Below are positions 44,101 to 54,223 of a stretch of 64,000 bases of DNA, in pieces (within the stretch, counting starts at the first letter, position 1; each line of letters starts with the position of its first letter). The notes under the pieces are model-generated. The model saw only the letters and a list, made by a program, of their open reading frames with translations. It was not told where the DNA came from and did not search any database. Location: the NCBI GenBank assembly GCA_900291925.1, contig UWYS01000010.1, positions 1 through 64,000 of the forward strand, written 5' to 3'. The stretch is from Thecaphora thlaspeos (Eukaryota; Basidiomycota; Ustilaginomycetes; Urocystidales; Glomosporiaceae). The position numbers and the translations under genes were made by a program.

Positions 44101-44513
44101 CCTCCTCTTCCATGCCATCTGTCGCATCTCGTCGACCTTCTTCGCTTTCGACAACGACGACTTCACCTCGAAAAAGTCTCTCAAGTCTCACATCAGTAGC
44201 GATATCCTCTCAAAGCGCCGCTATACCTCACACTGGAACAAGCGTCTCAAAAGGGTTCAGTAGGATAGGTAGACCTTCCATCTCTTCCACCCTGACCCCG
44301 ACCTCAACGACGAAGACGATGGACGGCGCGTTGAAGGAGGCTACGAATGTCGTGCCTCCTTCCACCGCTGCAGCTGGAGGAGAGACGAGGAAGATGGAAA
44401 ATGACGGTAGTTCGATAAAGACCTTGAGGAAACCTACAGCGACAAGCATGACTTCGACCAAGGCTGTCGGGACGGTGAGAGCGAGTGGGACGTCTCGACC
44501 CAGTGCGGCGTAG
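41193..44513 (+). CDS. Ser/Thr-rich hypothetical protein, 1,106 aa
   Basis: One uninterrupted frame starting MEVSTDSFDLFDPLAT and ending ASGTSRPSAA. Composition is dominated by Ser, Thr, Pro and Arg, with many SP/TP and RRxS sites, so heavy phosphorylation is likely. Short ordered-looking islands occur: ELAKVIFGSSPPLP, DPFAPVAPKPMSPERRAIAA, PFKLEDISLLLDSSATDLMG, STSLSLLMDESGEKSLLFGD, and a late region with repeated SRRxS motifs. No globular domain, signal peptide or membrane segment is visible and I do not recognise a family. The islands look like linear docking motifs of a regulatory or cell-cycle scaffold, but that is speculation. The length of open frame, codon use and lack of a competing frame support a real gene. 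It is convergent with BST1, 176 bp between stop codons. Confidence 0.8.
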   Translation: MEVSTDSFDLFDPLATAVPLTTSPSDQQSSLQPPSHPLVDTETFMRIQSHTRHDLANDNDDDVDSTNDHPSSPSDQPHKHPSFDPLVQTPINITKTLSVSSFKHAWSRGPTATGGLHLFSGLTSSSSSGSIAQMAAAGGAGGAAEEAEARRMARLDEIDQTPSKDGKGFGCAQAVDDAGPKDVEMVDKHEPVTSEEGTDSVQHGEHHDQSGVEVTAETHATAKGEQATGDDHPFRPDESGAAAARVAEPAPVSDQPQDLLPALDAGPAASTPASKQSETATAADQVSTQSSPVSTPPTRTQELAAVPNSSTVAVTAPAASRNDAELAKVIFGSSPPLPATTAADLDPFAPVAPKPMSPERRAIAAKFDAISMPPPLQLSPRRRDRGNANGGSGPFSSPSKRTSSAEQRATLGLGTLSSPTQGGETQLGGSNDSLSERMAVKRGIVSPRAATVTLATSKSGPTPASAGAPRPSRVGARSNGSSSPFKLEDISLLLDSSATDLMGESLNDSSFLAAAGNLTLDDSFDVGPHAKAQPRSQARSGVKSTASRPPRVSVASVSTSSSVRTRPEFAKASPSSPGKGKGRTIRQNALGLGVAPPSSSAARNPFAPPSSEESTVELDLTGRSTSLSLLMDESGEKSLLFGDLSASFADPRPRRGDDDDENDEGHSAAVSGHASTRRMLGGSNRVTAESLAANERDNERKVSTGSNVSTASSQETFTGAVRFRRSSLASSVTSASSVRTVREGSTSSTVAAATQLGMRPPRPSMGRSDSTTSSSTLRSRSGTDLDKTPSGPVRTLSRPSSTSTARSQPPSSSSSSSLSSASRRLPSATAPSDFSGTPSSSRRKSLISRSPVSGSASRRESLMSLSVATPTNTSATKREGSMMVQRRWAVSPPLGAELDVKTPTGSVRTISSRPSFGRSVSRGVRGEMVPSTTTIGGRRTILPLSSSSTTDATGSTRMRQPQQSLLPTSTSSSMPSVASRRPSSLSTTTTSPRKSLSSLTSVAISSQSAAIPHTGTSVSKGFSRIGRPSISSTLTPTSTTKTMDGALKEATNVVPPSTAAAGGETRKMENDGSSIKTLRKPTATSMTSTKAVGTVRASGTSRPSAA

Positions 44514-44689
44514 GAGGTTGGGAAAGGTGGTTCCACTTCGCTCTTTCTCATTTTCATCTCTCGTCTCGATGTACAGAACGTCCTCTTTCTCGGCTGGTAC
44601 GACAAAGATATAACGACGATGATTTTTGATTTTTTTAACCATTGATTACTTAACACCACCTCTTGCATTTCGTGCGTTGCGCGCGTGTT

Positions 44690-47600
44690 TCACTGTACGT
44701 CGGTCCTCGACCTGATTTGCCTGATACTCTGCTCCAACTCCCTCAACCGGCTCGAAACCTGCACCAATCCCTCAGCCTCGATGCCAAGTGACATATCCAA
44801 AGCCTTACCGAATTCCCTCTGCGATCGACGTAAAGAGGACGGTGGAAGGGCCGCGAACTGATACAGCGCGTTGGGAGGCGATTTCTTCTTCGATAGAGGA
44901 ACGATGTTGGAGGGTGTATCTTTCTTGTCATCGTCGATGTCAATGTCGCCGTCGATGTCGCTCGACGACGGTGCTGTCGATGATGATGTGACGTCGTTCA
45001 GCTTCGAAGGAGAGGGTCGGGAGGTGGTACGATGTCTTAGACCTTCTTTTATCCGCACCCTCTCCCCCTTCTCCGCCTCCCCCTTCTCTTCCTCCTCATC
45101 TTCGCCATATCTCGGTACGACCCTTTGCACCCTAATCTCATCATTTTGCACTCTGACCCTGATCTCTGCCTTTAACCTGGCATCGTACGCATCCCTCCCT
45201 ACTCTCGTATGTCCAAGCGTCATCTTAGCTTTGCCTAGTTGGAAGTAGGCCTCTACGAGATGATTCGCGGATGCCTGTCGAAGATGTTGGTATTGATCTA
45301 GCGTCGTTAGGTATTGTTGTAGTAGGTCGTCCAATTTCGATGATGAGCGAGGGGGTGATTGGAGAGCGGGGAGTGAAAGGTGGTGCAGCGGTATGGAAGA
45401 CGACCAAGGTGCGACCGAAGGGGTGTCGGTCCGGGTTTGCATAGCTATCGCCTCGTCCGTCGATGAGTTCAAATCGTCGTCATCCTGCGACGATACGACG
45501 GGTGTATAGGCTGTCTGCCCCTGTCCCGTCCGCCTAGCGATCGCATGTACACCCACCACCGCCCATGCAACACCCAACATAGCTTCGTACAGCATCCAAG
45601 TCCACCTCAACCCACCCAACCAACCCGTCGCACCCATCACGATCCACATCCACACTCCCATCCTCTTCTCGATCCACCATGCCGCTTTCCTCGGTCTCTC
45701 TACCGTCCTGCCACCGGCGAGAATCCAGACGAGGAGGAGAAGAGGTAGGACGTCGAACGGATTATGGTCGATCCACTTTGCACTCGTGCGCGGAGAAACG
45801 AGGCCGACGCTCGCGAGGTTGCGTGCCCAGACGACTAGCACGGTGGCTTTCTGTGGTAGCAGCAGTAGAAGGGGAACAAGGAGCGCTAAGTGTTGATTGT
45901 ATCGTCCGCGAACGGACGAAATAGAGGGAGCAAAAGGGACGACGATGGTGTAGCCCTCCACGCCGACGGAGCGGAGGTCGTTGCTCGATTTCCGTCTTGA
46001 TCTGATCCATCGGACGTCGTGACTTGCACCTGCCGAGCCCGTCGCCGTCGAGGTGGAAGCGTCGAGATCGATGCGCGACCTAAGCGTGTTGCCGATATGC
46101 ATCAGGCAAAGCACGAGAAAGACAAACTGGTGCGGTACTACCAGCACCACCGCCAACACGAGTCCGGCCAGACCAGCAAGAGAAGCGGATCGGAATTTCG
46201 GTCGGCCCCCCGATGACGGTGGCAGAGGTCCCCAGCTCATTCGTCTCGCGAGACCGACCTTCCTCGCCAGCTTAGCACCGAAGCCGATACCGCGGTGGAG
46301 CACCAGCGCGATCGAGAGGAGCACTTGCAGCGACACGACCAGACACGCTGCGATGAGAAGCAACGTGACGATCCCGGCCGGTTGCGGCATGCCGACGATG
46401 GCACCGACCGTCCAGCTCATCGTCTCGTCCCTCCCCACGCCCAGTGCGGCGTAGAGGAAGCGCTGCACCAGGTCGCCGCTCACCAGCGCGGCCAACAAGC
46501 TCGGCAGCAAAACCTTGACCGTCCATCGACAGGTGAGGTAGTCGAGCACCGAGGGAAAGCCATCGACGCCGCCTTCATGGTGGTCAGTCGAGGACGCCGC
46601 GATCCAGTCGTGCCACATGCGCGCTACGACGCACGCCAGCAGCGCGAGCGGCCAGGAGACGACGACGAAGCGATATCGCATCACCATCAGCCCGACAGAG
46701 GTGCGCCAGTTGACGCTGATCCGGATGCTGTCGAATGCCGCAGCGCACTTTTCGTTGCCCAACGCCTGCTGCTGTAGCATCGCCGGATCGGTCCACAGCT
46801 GGACGTGGACGTTGTTCACCTTTGGCGGCGGAAGGAACGGCGCAGCGCCGTGGAGGGCGAGTGGAAGGCGGATCGCGTAGGCCTTGCCCTGCATCGTCCC
46901 ACTGGCATGCTTAAGGCTGTTGACCAGGGCAGGGGGAACGAGGCTGGGGAACCACCGCGAGTCGCCCGTCAGTGGATCCGAGACGCGGAGCAGAGGAGCG
47001 AGCGCGGCAGACTGAGTGTAGAACGATCCGGTGGGCGGCTTGCTAGAGTCGGCCACACTGCGCGCAACGTTATCAAGGAAGCACTTCGATGGATGCAGAT
47101 CGATGTCGTACGCCAGCAGCGCCGAGCCCATGCCAGAGACGCTCCACTCGGTCACGAGCGCAGCTTCGGCGTCCGTCTGGCAGGAAGGAGGTTGAAGGGG
47201 AGCGGTTTTCAGGTTGACGACGCCAGGGCCGAGGCCGCCGTGGCGCGTGAAGCGGCCGTCCAGCTCGCGGACCCATCCGGCGCGTGTAAAGGAGCGGCGT
47301 CCATGCTCCTTTTGCACCACGCCATCGTCTGCCTTGCGCTCTACGCGGATAAACTCGATCGCCTTCTCCCTGACGGTCTTGGCATCGATACGGAGCCGCT
47401 GGAACGCCTGGCCGGGGACGTGGTACAGCCTGTGTGCGTCGGGAAAGGCGTTCGGATAACCGGCAGCTGTACCTGCAGCGCTCTCGTCGCTGCCGACGGT
47501 GACGGCGTCGCGGCCCTGAGCGTCGGGGAGGCCGCTCGGCGGCATCAGCTGCCACCTCCAGGGAAGCACCAGCTCGCAGACGGCCTTGCCGATCTTGGTT

Positions 47601-49102
47601 GGGTTGCCCGGATCCGCGCCGCGTCGGCACATGAGGACGATCAGCTCGACCGGCTGCGGCGTGGGTGAGCCAGTGCCGGCCGACGGGTTGGCGCCAATGC
47701 AAAGATTGGTAATCATCTCGAACGCTGCCGCACCATCATCGGCCAGCGAGGCGGGACGATGGTAGATGGTGTCTGCAGCCTTGGCGACGTCGAGGATAGA
47801 GTCGATCCCCTCGATCTCCATCTTGAGCACGGGAGAGTCGTTGGTGTCGACGTGAACCTCGCCATCGTCGGACTGCGACTGGTGTGACTCCGACTCGAGC
47901 GTCGCGCTGAGGCCGAAGCTCCCGCCGTCCTGCTGCTGCGCGACGCCGAGTACCCTGCGCCACATCTCGCGACGCTTCCGCGGGACGCTGGCGTCTCCGT
48001 GGAGTCCGCCTAGGTTGCGCTCGTCTGCCAGACGTCCGAAGGTGGCGGCGTCGAGGAGAAAGCCGCGTGCGATCTTCTCCCGCACTTGATCGCACCACAT
48101 GATGGCCAGGTGGTCGACGGACGACCAGAGCGATGGCAGGGACGATGTAAAGGTCGACAGCCTCGAGGCGCTGGGTGCTTGTGCGTGCAGCGCTGCCATG
48201 GAGAGGGAGGCTGGGTCGGAGGGGAGCTGCGAGTCGAGCAGGCCGCCAGCGAGTGAGATTAGCAGAGGCTGCTCCACTTTGCCCTTCTTGCGGGCGCCGC
48301 CTCGCGCTGCGGGTCGGTTGATGGCTCGGTAGACGCTCTCGATGCTCTTGTCGAAGGGTGCAGGCGGAAAGGCGTGAGGGGTGCTGAGGGTGACGACAGT
48401 GTCAACGCTGTCCGGCGGGTGATTGTCGAGGGTGGTCATCAGGCGTGCCGAGATCCCGCCCATGCTGTGGGCGAGGATAGGGACGGTGACGTTCCTTTCG
48501 CCCGTCGCGACCGAGCTGGATGCGGGCGAAGGGTAGCGGTCCCTGAGGTAGGCGAGTACCTCGTTGAGGAAGGTGGCCTGTTGGATGAGGGTGCTGCCGC
48601 TGAATGCGGAAAAGTCTTGGTTGAAGTGGACGGTCCACCAGTCGGTGTTTGCGCCGTGTAGGCCAAGGTTCTGCCACTCTGGCTGGCGCATGCCGGGCGT
48701 GCCCGGCTGGTAGCACTGGTGCGCTGCACTCGAGGCTACGCTGCGTATCTGTGCGTAGGATCCGGCGTTGCCCGGTACGAAGAGGGCGGGGGATCCCGAG
48801 GGGATGTCATGGGGCTCGACGGTGCGTTCGCGGTAGAGGTAGAGACGGTACTTGCGCCATAGTGCGGAGGGCGAGAAGGGCTCGAGGCTGGCGGTGTGAT
48901 CGATGTAGGCCGGCCACATGCTCGACATACGGCACTGCTGGTTGACATCGAGACGGGCGGAGAGCGTGGCAAAGGACGAGAGGACGTAGAGGAGGATCGA
49001 GACGGCGGCCAGAAGGAGCGCGGCGAGCAGCAAGAGGGGCCGGGCTGGGCGTGGGCCGACGCTGGCACGCCGGCGGCGGGTTGCCGCCGCTTCTTGGCTC
49101 AT
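44690..49102 (-). CDS. BST1: GPI inositol-deacylase (PGAP1/Bst1)
   Basis: A single exon of 1,470 aa from ATG 49102 (MSQEAAATRRRRASVG); further upstream the frame is open but starts only at GTG, in a purine-repeat leader. A signal-anchor helix spans about 22-45. The lumenal alpha/beta hydrolase follows: MSSMWPAYIDH, ALFVPGNAGSYAQIRS, NTDWWTVHFNQDFSAFSG and the lipase elbow VPILAHSMGGIS (Ser about 213), then VVTLSTPHAFPPAPFD. All are PGAP1-family landmarks. The second half contains several multi-span hydrophobic segments. A charged C-terminal tail of roughly 250 residues, with acidic and Lys/Glu-rich stretches, follows the last membrane segment. The enzyme removes the acyl chain from inositol of GPI-anchored proteins in the ER, promoting ER export and quality control. 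It is somewhat longer than typical fungal members because of low-complexity insertions. Confidence 0.94.
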   Translation of the reverse strand: MSQEAAATRRRRASVGPRPARPLLLLAALLLAAVSILLYVLSSFATLSARLDVNQQCRMSSMWPAYIDHTASLEPFSPSALWRKYRLYLYRERTVEPHDIPSGSPALFVPGNAGSYAQIRSVASSAAHQCYQPGTPGMRQPEWQNLGLHGANTDWWTVHFNQDFSAFSGSTLIQQATFLNEVLAYLRDRYPSPASSSVATGERNVTVPILAHSMGGISARLMTTLDNHPPDSVDTVVTLSTPHAFPPAPFDKSIESVYRAINRPAARGGARKKGKVEQPLLISLAGGLLDSQLPSDPASLSMAALHAQAPSASRLSTFTSSLPSLWSSVDHLAIMWCDQVREKIARGFLLDAATFGRLADERNLGGLHGDASVPRKRREMWRRVLGVAQQQDGGSFGLSATLESESHQSQSDDGEVHVDTNDSPVLKMEIEGIDSILDVAKAADTIYHRPASLADDGAAAFEMITNLCIGANPSAGTGSPTPQPVELIVLMCRRGADPGNPTKIGKAVCELVLPWRWQLMPPSGLPDAQGRDAVTVGSDESAAGTAAGYPNAFPDAHRLYHVPGQAFQRLRIDAKTVREKAIEFIRVERKADDGVVQKEHGRRSFTRAGWVRELDGRFTRHGGLGPGVVNLKTAPLQPPSCQTDAEAALVTEWSVSGMGSALLAYDIDLHPSKCFLDNVARSVADSSKPPTGSFYTQSAALAPLLRVSDPLTGDSRWFPSLVPPALVNSLKHASGTMQGKAYAIRLPLALHGAAPFLPPPKVNNVHVQLWTDPAMLQQQALGNEKCAAAFDSIRISVNWRTSVGLMVMRYRFVVVSWPLALLACVVARMWHDWIAASSTDHHEGGVDGFPSVLDYLTCRWTVKVLLPSLLAALVSGDLVQRFLYAALGVGRDETMSWTVGAIVGMPQPAGIVTLLLIAACLVVSLQVLLSIALVLHRGIGFGAKLARKVGLARRMSWGPLPPSSGGRPKFRSASLAGLAGLVLAVVLVVPHQFVFLVLCLMHIGNTLRSRIDLDASTSTATGSAGASHDVRWIRSRRKSSNDLRSVGVEGYTIVVPFAPSISSVRGRYNQHLALLVPLLLLLPQKATVLVVWARNLASVGLVSPRTSAKWIDHNPFDVLPLLLLVWILAGGRTVERPRKAAWWIEKRMGVWMWIVMGATGWLGGLRWTWMLYEAMLGVAWAVVGVHAIARRTGQGQTAYTPVVSSQDDDDLNSSTDEAIAMQTRTDTPSVAPWSSSIPLHHLSLPALQSPPRSSSKLDDLLQQYLTTLDQYQHLRQASANHLVEAYFQLGKAKMTLGHTRVGRDAYDARLKAEIRVRVQNDEIRVQRVVPRYGEDEEEEKGEAEKGERVRIKEGLRHRTTSRPSPSKLNDVTSSSTAPSSSDIDGDIDIDDDKKDTPSNIVPLSKKKSPPNALYQFAALPPSSLRRSQREFGKALDMSLGIEAEGLVQVSSRLRELEQSIRQIRSRTDVQ

Positions 49103-49499
49103 CGGTTGCGAATACACGGAACGCGAGGAGGGGGAGGAGGGGGAGGATAAGGAGGGGGAGGATAAGGAGGGGAGGGAAAAGGGAAGAAGACTTGTGGAGC
49201 GTCCGAGGTGTTGGGCCAACACGCCGTCTCTCGCCTCCACTTTGAGGCAGCCTGGGTTCTCGCGCGGATCGGCGGCCTGGTGATGAGCCTCGGAAGTCGG
49301 GCTGGAGCCAAGGCGTGGAAATGCGGAGGAAAAAAAGAAGAAAAAAAAGAAGAAAAAAGGGAGGTTGAGAATCCTGGAAGCAAGAATTGAATTGAATTAT
49401 TCGGCTTTGCTGCGTTCCTCTGTGCCTCCCTCTCGACCTCCCTTCCTAAGCTTGCTGTCCCCTCTCTATCGCATCCCCTCTCTCTCCTTCACCCTCGCC
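49103..49499. promoter_or_regulatory. Divergent promoter region, BST1 / TMA23-like
   Basis: A 397-bp spacer with two purine-rich tracts on the plus strand: a GGAGGGGGAGGATAA-type tandem at 49124-49192 and an A/G run (GAAGAAAAAA) at 49326-49363. Both are strand-asymmetric and capable of triplex or G-quadruplex formation. A pyrimidine-rich leader precedes the plus-strand ATG at 49500. Confidence 0.6.
49124..49192. repeat. GGA-rich purine tandem repeat
   Basis: Imperfect tandem units of GGAGGGGGAGGATAA type on the plus strand, all purine apart from a few T. It lies immediately upstream of the BST1 start codon, so it appears as a C/T-rich leader on the BST1 sense strand. Confidence 0.8.
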
Positions 49500-50510
49500 A
49501 TGCCGCTCAACACCTCCACCTATCTCTCCTCACAAGGCTGGGCGGGCGTCGGCGTACCCTTGGACGGCGCTGGCGGACGCGGCCTCAAGAAACCCCTCGC
49601 CATCCCGCAAAAGCGCTCCCTCACCGGCATTGGCAAGGACCGCGACAGGGCAAACGAATGGTGGGACAGCATCTTTACCGCCGGCGCCAAGTCCCTCAGC
49701 ATCGGCGCAAGCCGCTCCTCCACACCCGATATCGTAACGACAACGACCGTGGCGGCGAACCCGACGTCGAGCAGCATGGCCCGTCTGTCGCTAGCATCCA
49801 GCGCCAAGCGCGAACACGCGAGAAAGACGTTGATGAGCAGCTTCATTCGAGGCCAAGTCATCTCGAGCAAGGAACCCTCGCCCCAACCTACACCATCTCT
49901 TCCTCCAACCGTCCCCACCGCATCGGCTGTCGCTTCCACTTCCAAGTCCCAACTTGCCACCACCAGCAACAGCGCCGGCGACGTCGACAAACCTTCCAAG
50001 TCCGACCGCAAGGCGCTCAAGGAGGCAAGACGGCTCCTCACGGCCCAAAAGGCGGCTCGCAAGGCGGCAAACGAGCTCAGGCGGGAGCAGAAGCGCCTCA
50101 AGAACGAGGCAAAGGCTGCCAAGAAGGCCAAAAAGATGCTCAAGATCAAGGACAAGGCGAGCGACGCCAAGACAGAAGAGCAGCTCGAGGACAAGGCGGC
50201 GACGGTGCAGGGTCAGCGTAAGAAGCGTAAACGCGGCCAAGACGACGACGAGGACGATCAAGCCAGCAACGAGGACGCGGCAACCGCGCTTACAGCTGGC
50301 GCCCTTGACGATGCCGTGGGTGAGCCCGAGGCGCCGACAGGGACAAAGGAGAAGGAGAAGGCAAACAAGGACGAGAACAAGGTCAAAAAGCAAAAGGAAG
50401 CAAAGGACAAGGAGAACGAGAAGGATGCAAAGAAGCACGAGGACAAGAAGGCCAAGAAGGTCAGGGAGGCAAAGCAAGGCAAGAAGGCCAAGGGCGCGCC
50501 GACAGCATGA
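49500..50510 (+). CDS. TMA23-like G-patch protein (ribosome biogenesis)
   Basis: Single exon, 336 aa. The N-terminus carries a degenerate G-patch (YLSSQGWAGVGVPLDGAGGR, then GLKKPLAI). It is followed by KRSLTGIGKDRDRANEWWDS and IFTAGAKSLSI, matching the combination seen in the yeast nucleolar protein Tma23 (G-patch, then a WW-D/E-x-L/I-F element). A Ser/Thr-rich linker follows. From about residue 160 the sequence is a Lys/Ala/Glu-rich charged helix with KKAKK-type nuclear and nucleolar localisation signals. The probable role is small-subunit pre-rRNA processing; G-patch proteins often activate DEAH helicases, but the partner here is not deducible. It is divergent from BST1 and convergent with UTP12, another small-subunit processome gene. 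Confidence 0.8.
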   Translation: MPLNTSTYLSSQGWAGVGVPLDGAGGRGLKKPLAIPQKRSLTGIGKDRDRANEWWDSIFTAGAKSLSIGASRSSTPDIVTTTTVAANPTSSSMARLSLASSAKREHARKTLMSSFIRGQVISSKEPSPQPTPSLPPTVPTASAVASTSKSQLATTSNSAGDVDKPSKSDRKALKEARRLLTAQKAARKAANELRREQKRLKNEAKAAKKAKKMLKIKDKASDAKTEEQLEDKAATVQGQRKKRKRGQDDDEDDQASNEDAATALTAGALDDAVGEPEAPTGTKEKEKANKDENKVKKQKEAKDKENEKDAKKHEDKKAKKVREAKQGKKAKGAPTA

Positions 50511-50781
50511 TGATCTACAGCTCGCTCCGAGGCAACCTTGAGACATTGTCCCGGCCACCCCCTCTCGTCGTCACTGCTCTGTGCTGAGTCCTCGAAACTG
50601 CATTTTGATACCCGGCCCCACCTGCAACGCATCTCTGTCCGACCATCAGAGCACCGGTGTGTGGTGCGGGCAATCAGTCCGAGTGCTAGCGCGCCTCCAC
50701 AGGTCGTCATTGTATAGCGAAAATGTGGTCTGCAAGAGCTCTACGACTAAGAAGCATTGGGGCAGGCGAGCGAGGCACCGA

Positions 50782-53700
50782 TCAACCAACATGCAGCTTC
50801 CTCTTGCCCTTGCTGCCCTTGGTCATCGCCTCGATCCTGGCCCTCACGGCGTCCTCGTCCATGTCCAATCCAGACTTTTCGTACAGCTCCGTCGTCTTTG
50901 CCGTCACGTGCTGCGCTCGGATGTACTTGAGTGCCGCCAGGTTGAATCCGATCGTTGTCTGTTATCCCCCGCGGCGCACACGAATCAAGCAAAAGAGACG
51001 GCCTGTGTCAGCGAGAAGGCGAGGCAAAGGAGCGGAGGGAAGAAGCAAGTCCAGACGTACCTTTTGTCTGGCGAGGGCGTTTCGCAGGTGAGCACGGAGC
51101 GAGACGAGTGTCGGCCTCATGATCCGGTTCGAGACAATCTGGGCATGGTGCGTGCGAAGGAGGAAGAAGAGGATGCGAGAGACGAGCGGCGTGTTCCATT
51201 CCTGGCGGTGAGGCGGAGCGAGGGGGAAGTAGCAAGTGTGGGTGTCAGTCGTCCAGCGCCGCGACTACTTGGGAGGAAGAGAGGAGAATGGAAGGGCAGG
51301 GACTCACCTTTCTCGCCCAGAAGTCGAGGTATCTCAGAAGGCTCAGCACACGGTCGAACGGCAGCACCAGCAGCGCGTCCTCCAGCTGCGCCGGCAGGAT
51401 CTTCTCGACCGTCTTGAGGACGAACTTCTGCGCGCTGACCTCCTCGTCCACCGTCTTCCGCCCGTCCGACTCAAACGCCGAGACGATCAGCGTATGGAAC
51501 GGCGGCGGCGCCACCTTGTTCTTGAGCGCCAGGTCGCGCGCCGCGATGTCGGCATCCGCAATGTCCAGCGCTTCGATCAGCCTCTCGCCCGCGATCATCG
51601 TCTCGGTCGTCGACTTGGAGACGGCCGTCGACTCGGGACCGCCCGACGCGGTCGCGTTGGGGTCGGACCCATCGGCGAGTGAGCCGATCGCCCGTCCTTC
51701 GTCCCGCGACGTAGCAGCGGCAGAGTCGTATGCCTTCTCGAGCTCGCGCTCGCGCTCCTCTTCGAGGAACAGCGGTTCCTCCGTCTTCTCCCACGTCCGG
51801 ATGGACCGGTCTGCCCCGGCCGTCACGACCATCTGGCCGCGATGTCCCGGTGTCACGGCCCACACCTCGCCATGGTGCCCCTCGAGCTGCTGGATAAGCT
51901 CGAAGCGATCGCCGTCCCAGTGCTTGAGCATCCCGTCCTTGCCCACCGTCCAGAAATGGTGCGAGTCGCCCTCGCGCCCGCCAAACAGCCCGCCGCCCTG
52001 CTGGCCGTGCTCGAAGCAAACACCCATGATGCTCTCGTCGTGTGCAAAAATCGACTTGTGGCAATCGCCAAAGTCGAGTCCCCAGATCTTGACGTTCTTG
52101 TCCGCCGAGACGGTCACGCACAGCTTGCTGTCCTGCGAAATATCGAGCGAGAGGACGGGCAGCTTGTGGCCGTACAGCGAGAGGAAAAATTTGAGCGAGT
52201 CCGAGAAGAAGATCTTGACCGTGTTGTCCAGCAGCGAGAGGGCGAGTAGCTTCCCATTGGGCGAGAAGCGAGCGCACAGCACGTCGTTGGTCATCTTGAG
52301 CGTCCGGACATGGACGAGCGAGAGCTGCGGCGGCGCCTTGGCAGGCTTATCCTTTGGTGCACTGGCGCCCTCGCCCTCGTTCCCCTCATCGTCATCGTCG
52401 TCGGACTCCTCGTCGTCGCTGCTCTCCTCGGCCTTCATCTCAAATTCCCAGAACTTGACGTCCTTATCGGCGCTGGCACTGACGCAGCCGAGGCCGTTGG
52501 GCTGCATAGCGATGCTCCACAGAGGTCCTTCGTGCGCCTGGATCGTTTCGATCGCGATGCCGGCGCGGACGTCGAAGCTCCGCAGCGTCCCGTCCTTGCA
52601 CCCGACGAGGACATGCTGGTCGCCGGACAGCCACGCGACGCTGAGTGCATACGAGCACGGCAGCGTGCGGACGCAGCGGCCCGTCACGACGTTCCAGATC
52701 TTGAGCTGCCCGGCACCGCAGGCTGATGCGAGCAGCGTGTCGTCTGACGAGAGGGCAATGGCACGTACGTCGGCCCGGTGGCCGGGTAGGTCGAGGCCGA
52801 ATGCTAGGACGGGCTCGATCGGCTCGGCCTTTTCCGCCTTACTCTGGGGCGGCGGGGGAACGTGGTGCACCTCGACGGCGTTGGTGGAGAGGGCGCAGAG
52901 TAGACTGAGGCCAACCTTGTTGGAGCCCATCGTCGTCTCCGGCACGACGGTGCTGAAGCTCCGTAGCTTGCCTGCCGACGGTCGTACGCTAGTGTAGGCC
53001 TCGATCCGATCGGCCCACGTTACCTCGCCCGATCCTTCGTCCTCGCCTGCAGCGACAGCGGCGGCGCCATCGGCGCCCTGCTTGCTGCCCTTCTTTTCCG
53101 ACTTCTCCTTGGCCCTCTTCCTCCTTCGAGCCATCTTTTTGGCGACCTCTTCGAACGTCCGGAGGCGGAAGATCTGAACGGCCTTGTCCGTGCTCGAGAC
53201 GGCGATGTAGGCCTGGCCCGCTGCTGTCGACGTGCTGCCGCAGAACTGGATCTGAGAGACGCGGTGATTGCCCGAAAGCGGAACCGAGCCGCGCGGGATG
53301 AGGAACTTGGTCGTTGGGGAGGAGGAAGAGGAGGCTGCGCCCGCGAGAGCAGGGGCGTCATCGGTGGCCCCCGTCTTGGTGCTCAGCCCGCTGATGCCAA
53401 CGCGGAGCGCCTCGGCAGAAATCTCCCAGACCCGCATCTCGCCCTCGGAGCTGCCGGTGAGAACGAGAGCGCCGCCTGTACTGCGCTCGCCTTCGCCGCC
53501 GCTTCGCCGCTCCCCGCTGTCGCCCGATGCATCTGCGAGCAGGGCGACTTCCTGGGACACGGCGAGGCTCCAGAGCTCGCCGCGGCCCGGGACGACGGTC
53601 TCGACGCAGTGCTGCAGCGAGAGATCCCAGAGCTTTACGAGGCCGTCCTTGGAGGAGCTGAGCAGGTAGCCGGGCGTCGATGCAGCAGAAGCGGTGACGG

Positions 53701-54223
53701 CGATGGTGTTGTTGGAAGAGGAAGGGCTCGAGCCGGCGGCGGAGGTTGCCGGTGTGCGGATGAAGGCTACCGCCGTGACAGCATCCCTGTGGCCTCGCAG
53801 GCGGAACAGGCCAGTCTCTGCTACGACGTCCCAGAGAATGACGTCGGTGTCGAGGCTGGCGCTGGCGAGGCGGAGACCCTGCCTGTCGAAAGCGAGCGAC
53901 TTGACAGCCTTCTTATGGCCGTTCAGGGTGATGCTGGTCGAGCCGGACTGTGCCGACCAGATGCGGATGCTGCCGTCCTCGTAGCCGACGGCGAAGGTGT
54001 CCTGGTTGAAAGGGGAGCGTGCAAGCGCAGTGACTCTGGCGCGGTGGCCGACTTCGTGCCACGTCGAGAGGAGGAGGCCCTTTTTGACGTCCCATACCAG
54101 GACATCCTCGAGCGCCGGGACAAAGGCCACCTTGGCATTTGAGTCGAGGATCGAGTTGGATGTGGGTGATGCGATCAGACCGAACGCCTGCGTGGGCGCG
54201 TGGCGCAGGTAGGAGCGGACCAT
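50782..54223 (-). CDS. UTP12: U3 snoRNP WD40 protein Utp12/Dip2 (WDR3)
   Basis: Three exons (54223-51308, 51201-51061, 50958-50782), all phase 0, encode 1,077 aa. The N-terminus MVRSYLRHAPTQAFGLIAS and the first WD repeats (DVLVWDVKKGLLLSTWHE, VTALARSPFNQDTFAVGYED) are typical of Utp12. About a dozen WD40 units form the two propellers, interrupted by acidic and Lys-rich low-complexity insertions. The Utp12 C-terminal domain follows (KFVLKTVEKILPAQLEDALL, VLPFDRVLSLLRYLDFWARK). The two small last exons complete it with LRTHHAQIVSNRIMRPTL and TTIGFNLAALKYI, then a KGSKGKRK basic tail. It is a component of the UTP-B module of the small-subunit processome in the nucleolus, needed for 18S rRNA maturation. 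It shares a 452-bp divergent promoter with TFIIE-beta. Confidence 0.95.

Noticed and set aside
49103..49240. N-terminal extension of BST1 to an upstream in-frame codon
   Set aside because: The upstream codon is GTG and the extension is only the translation of the purine-repeat leader. ATG 49102 gives a normal signal-anchor start.
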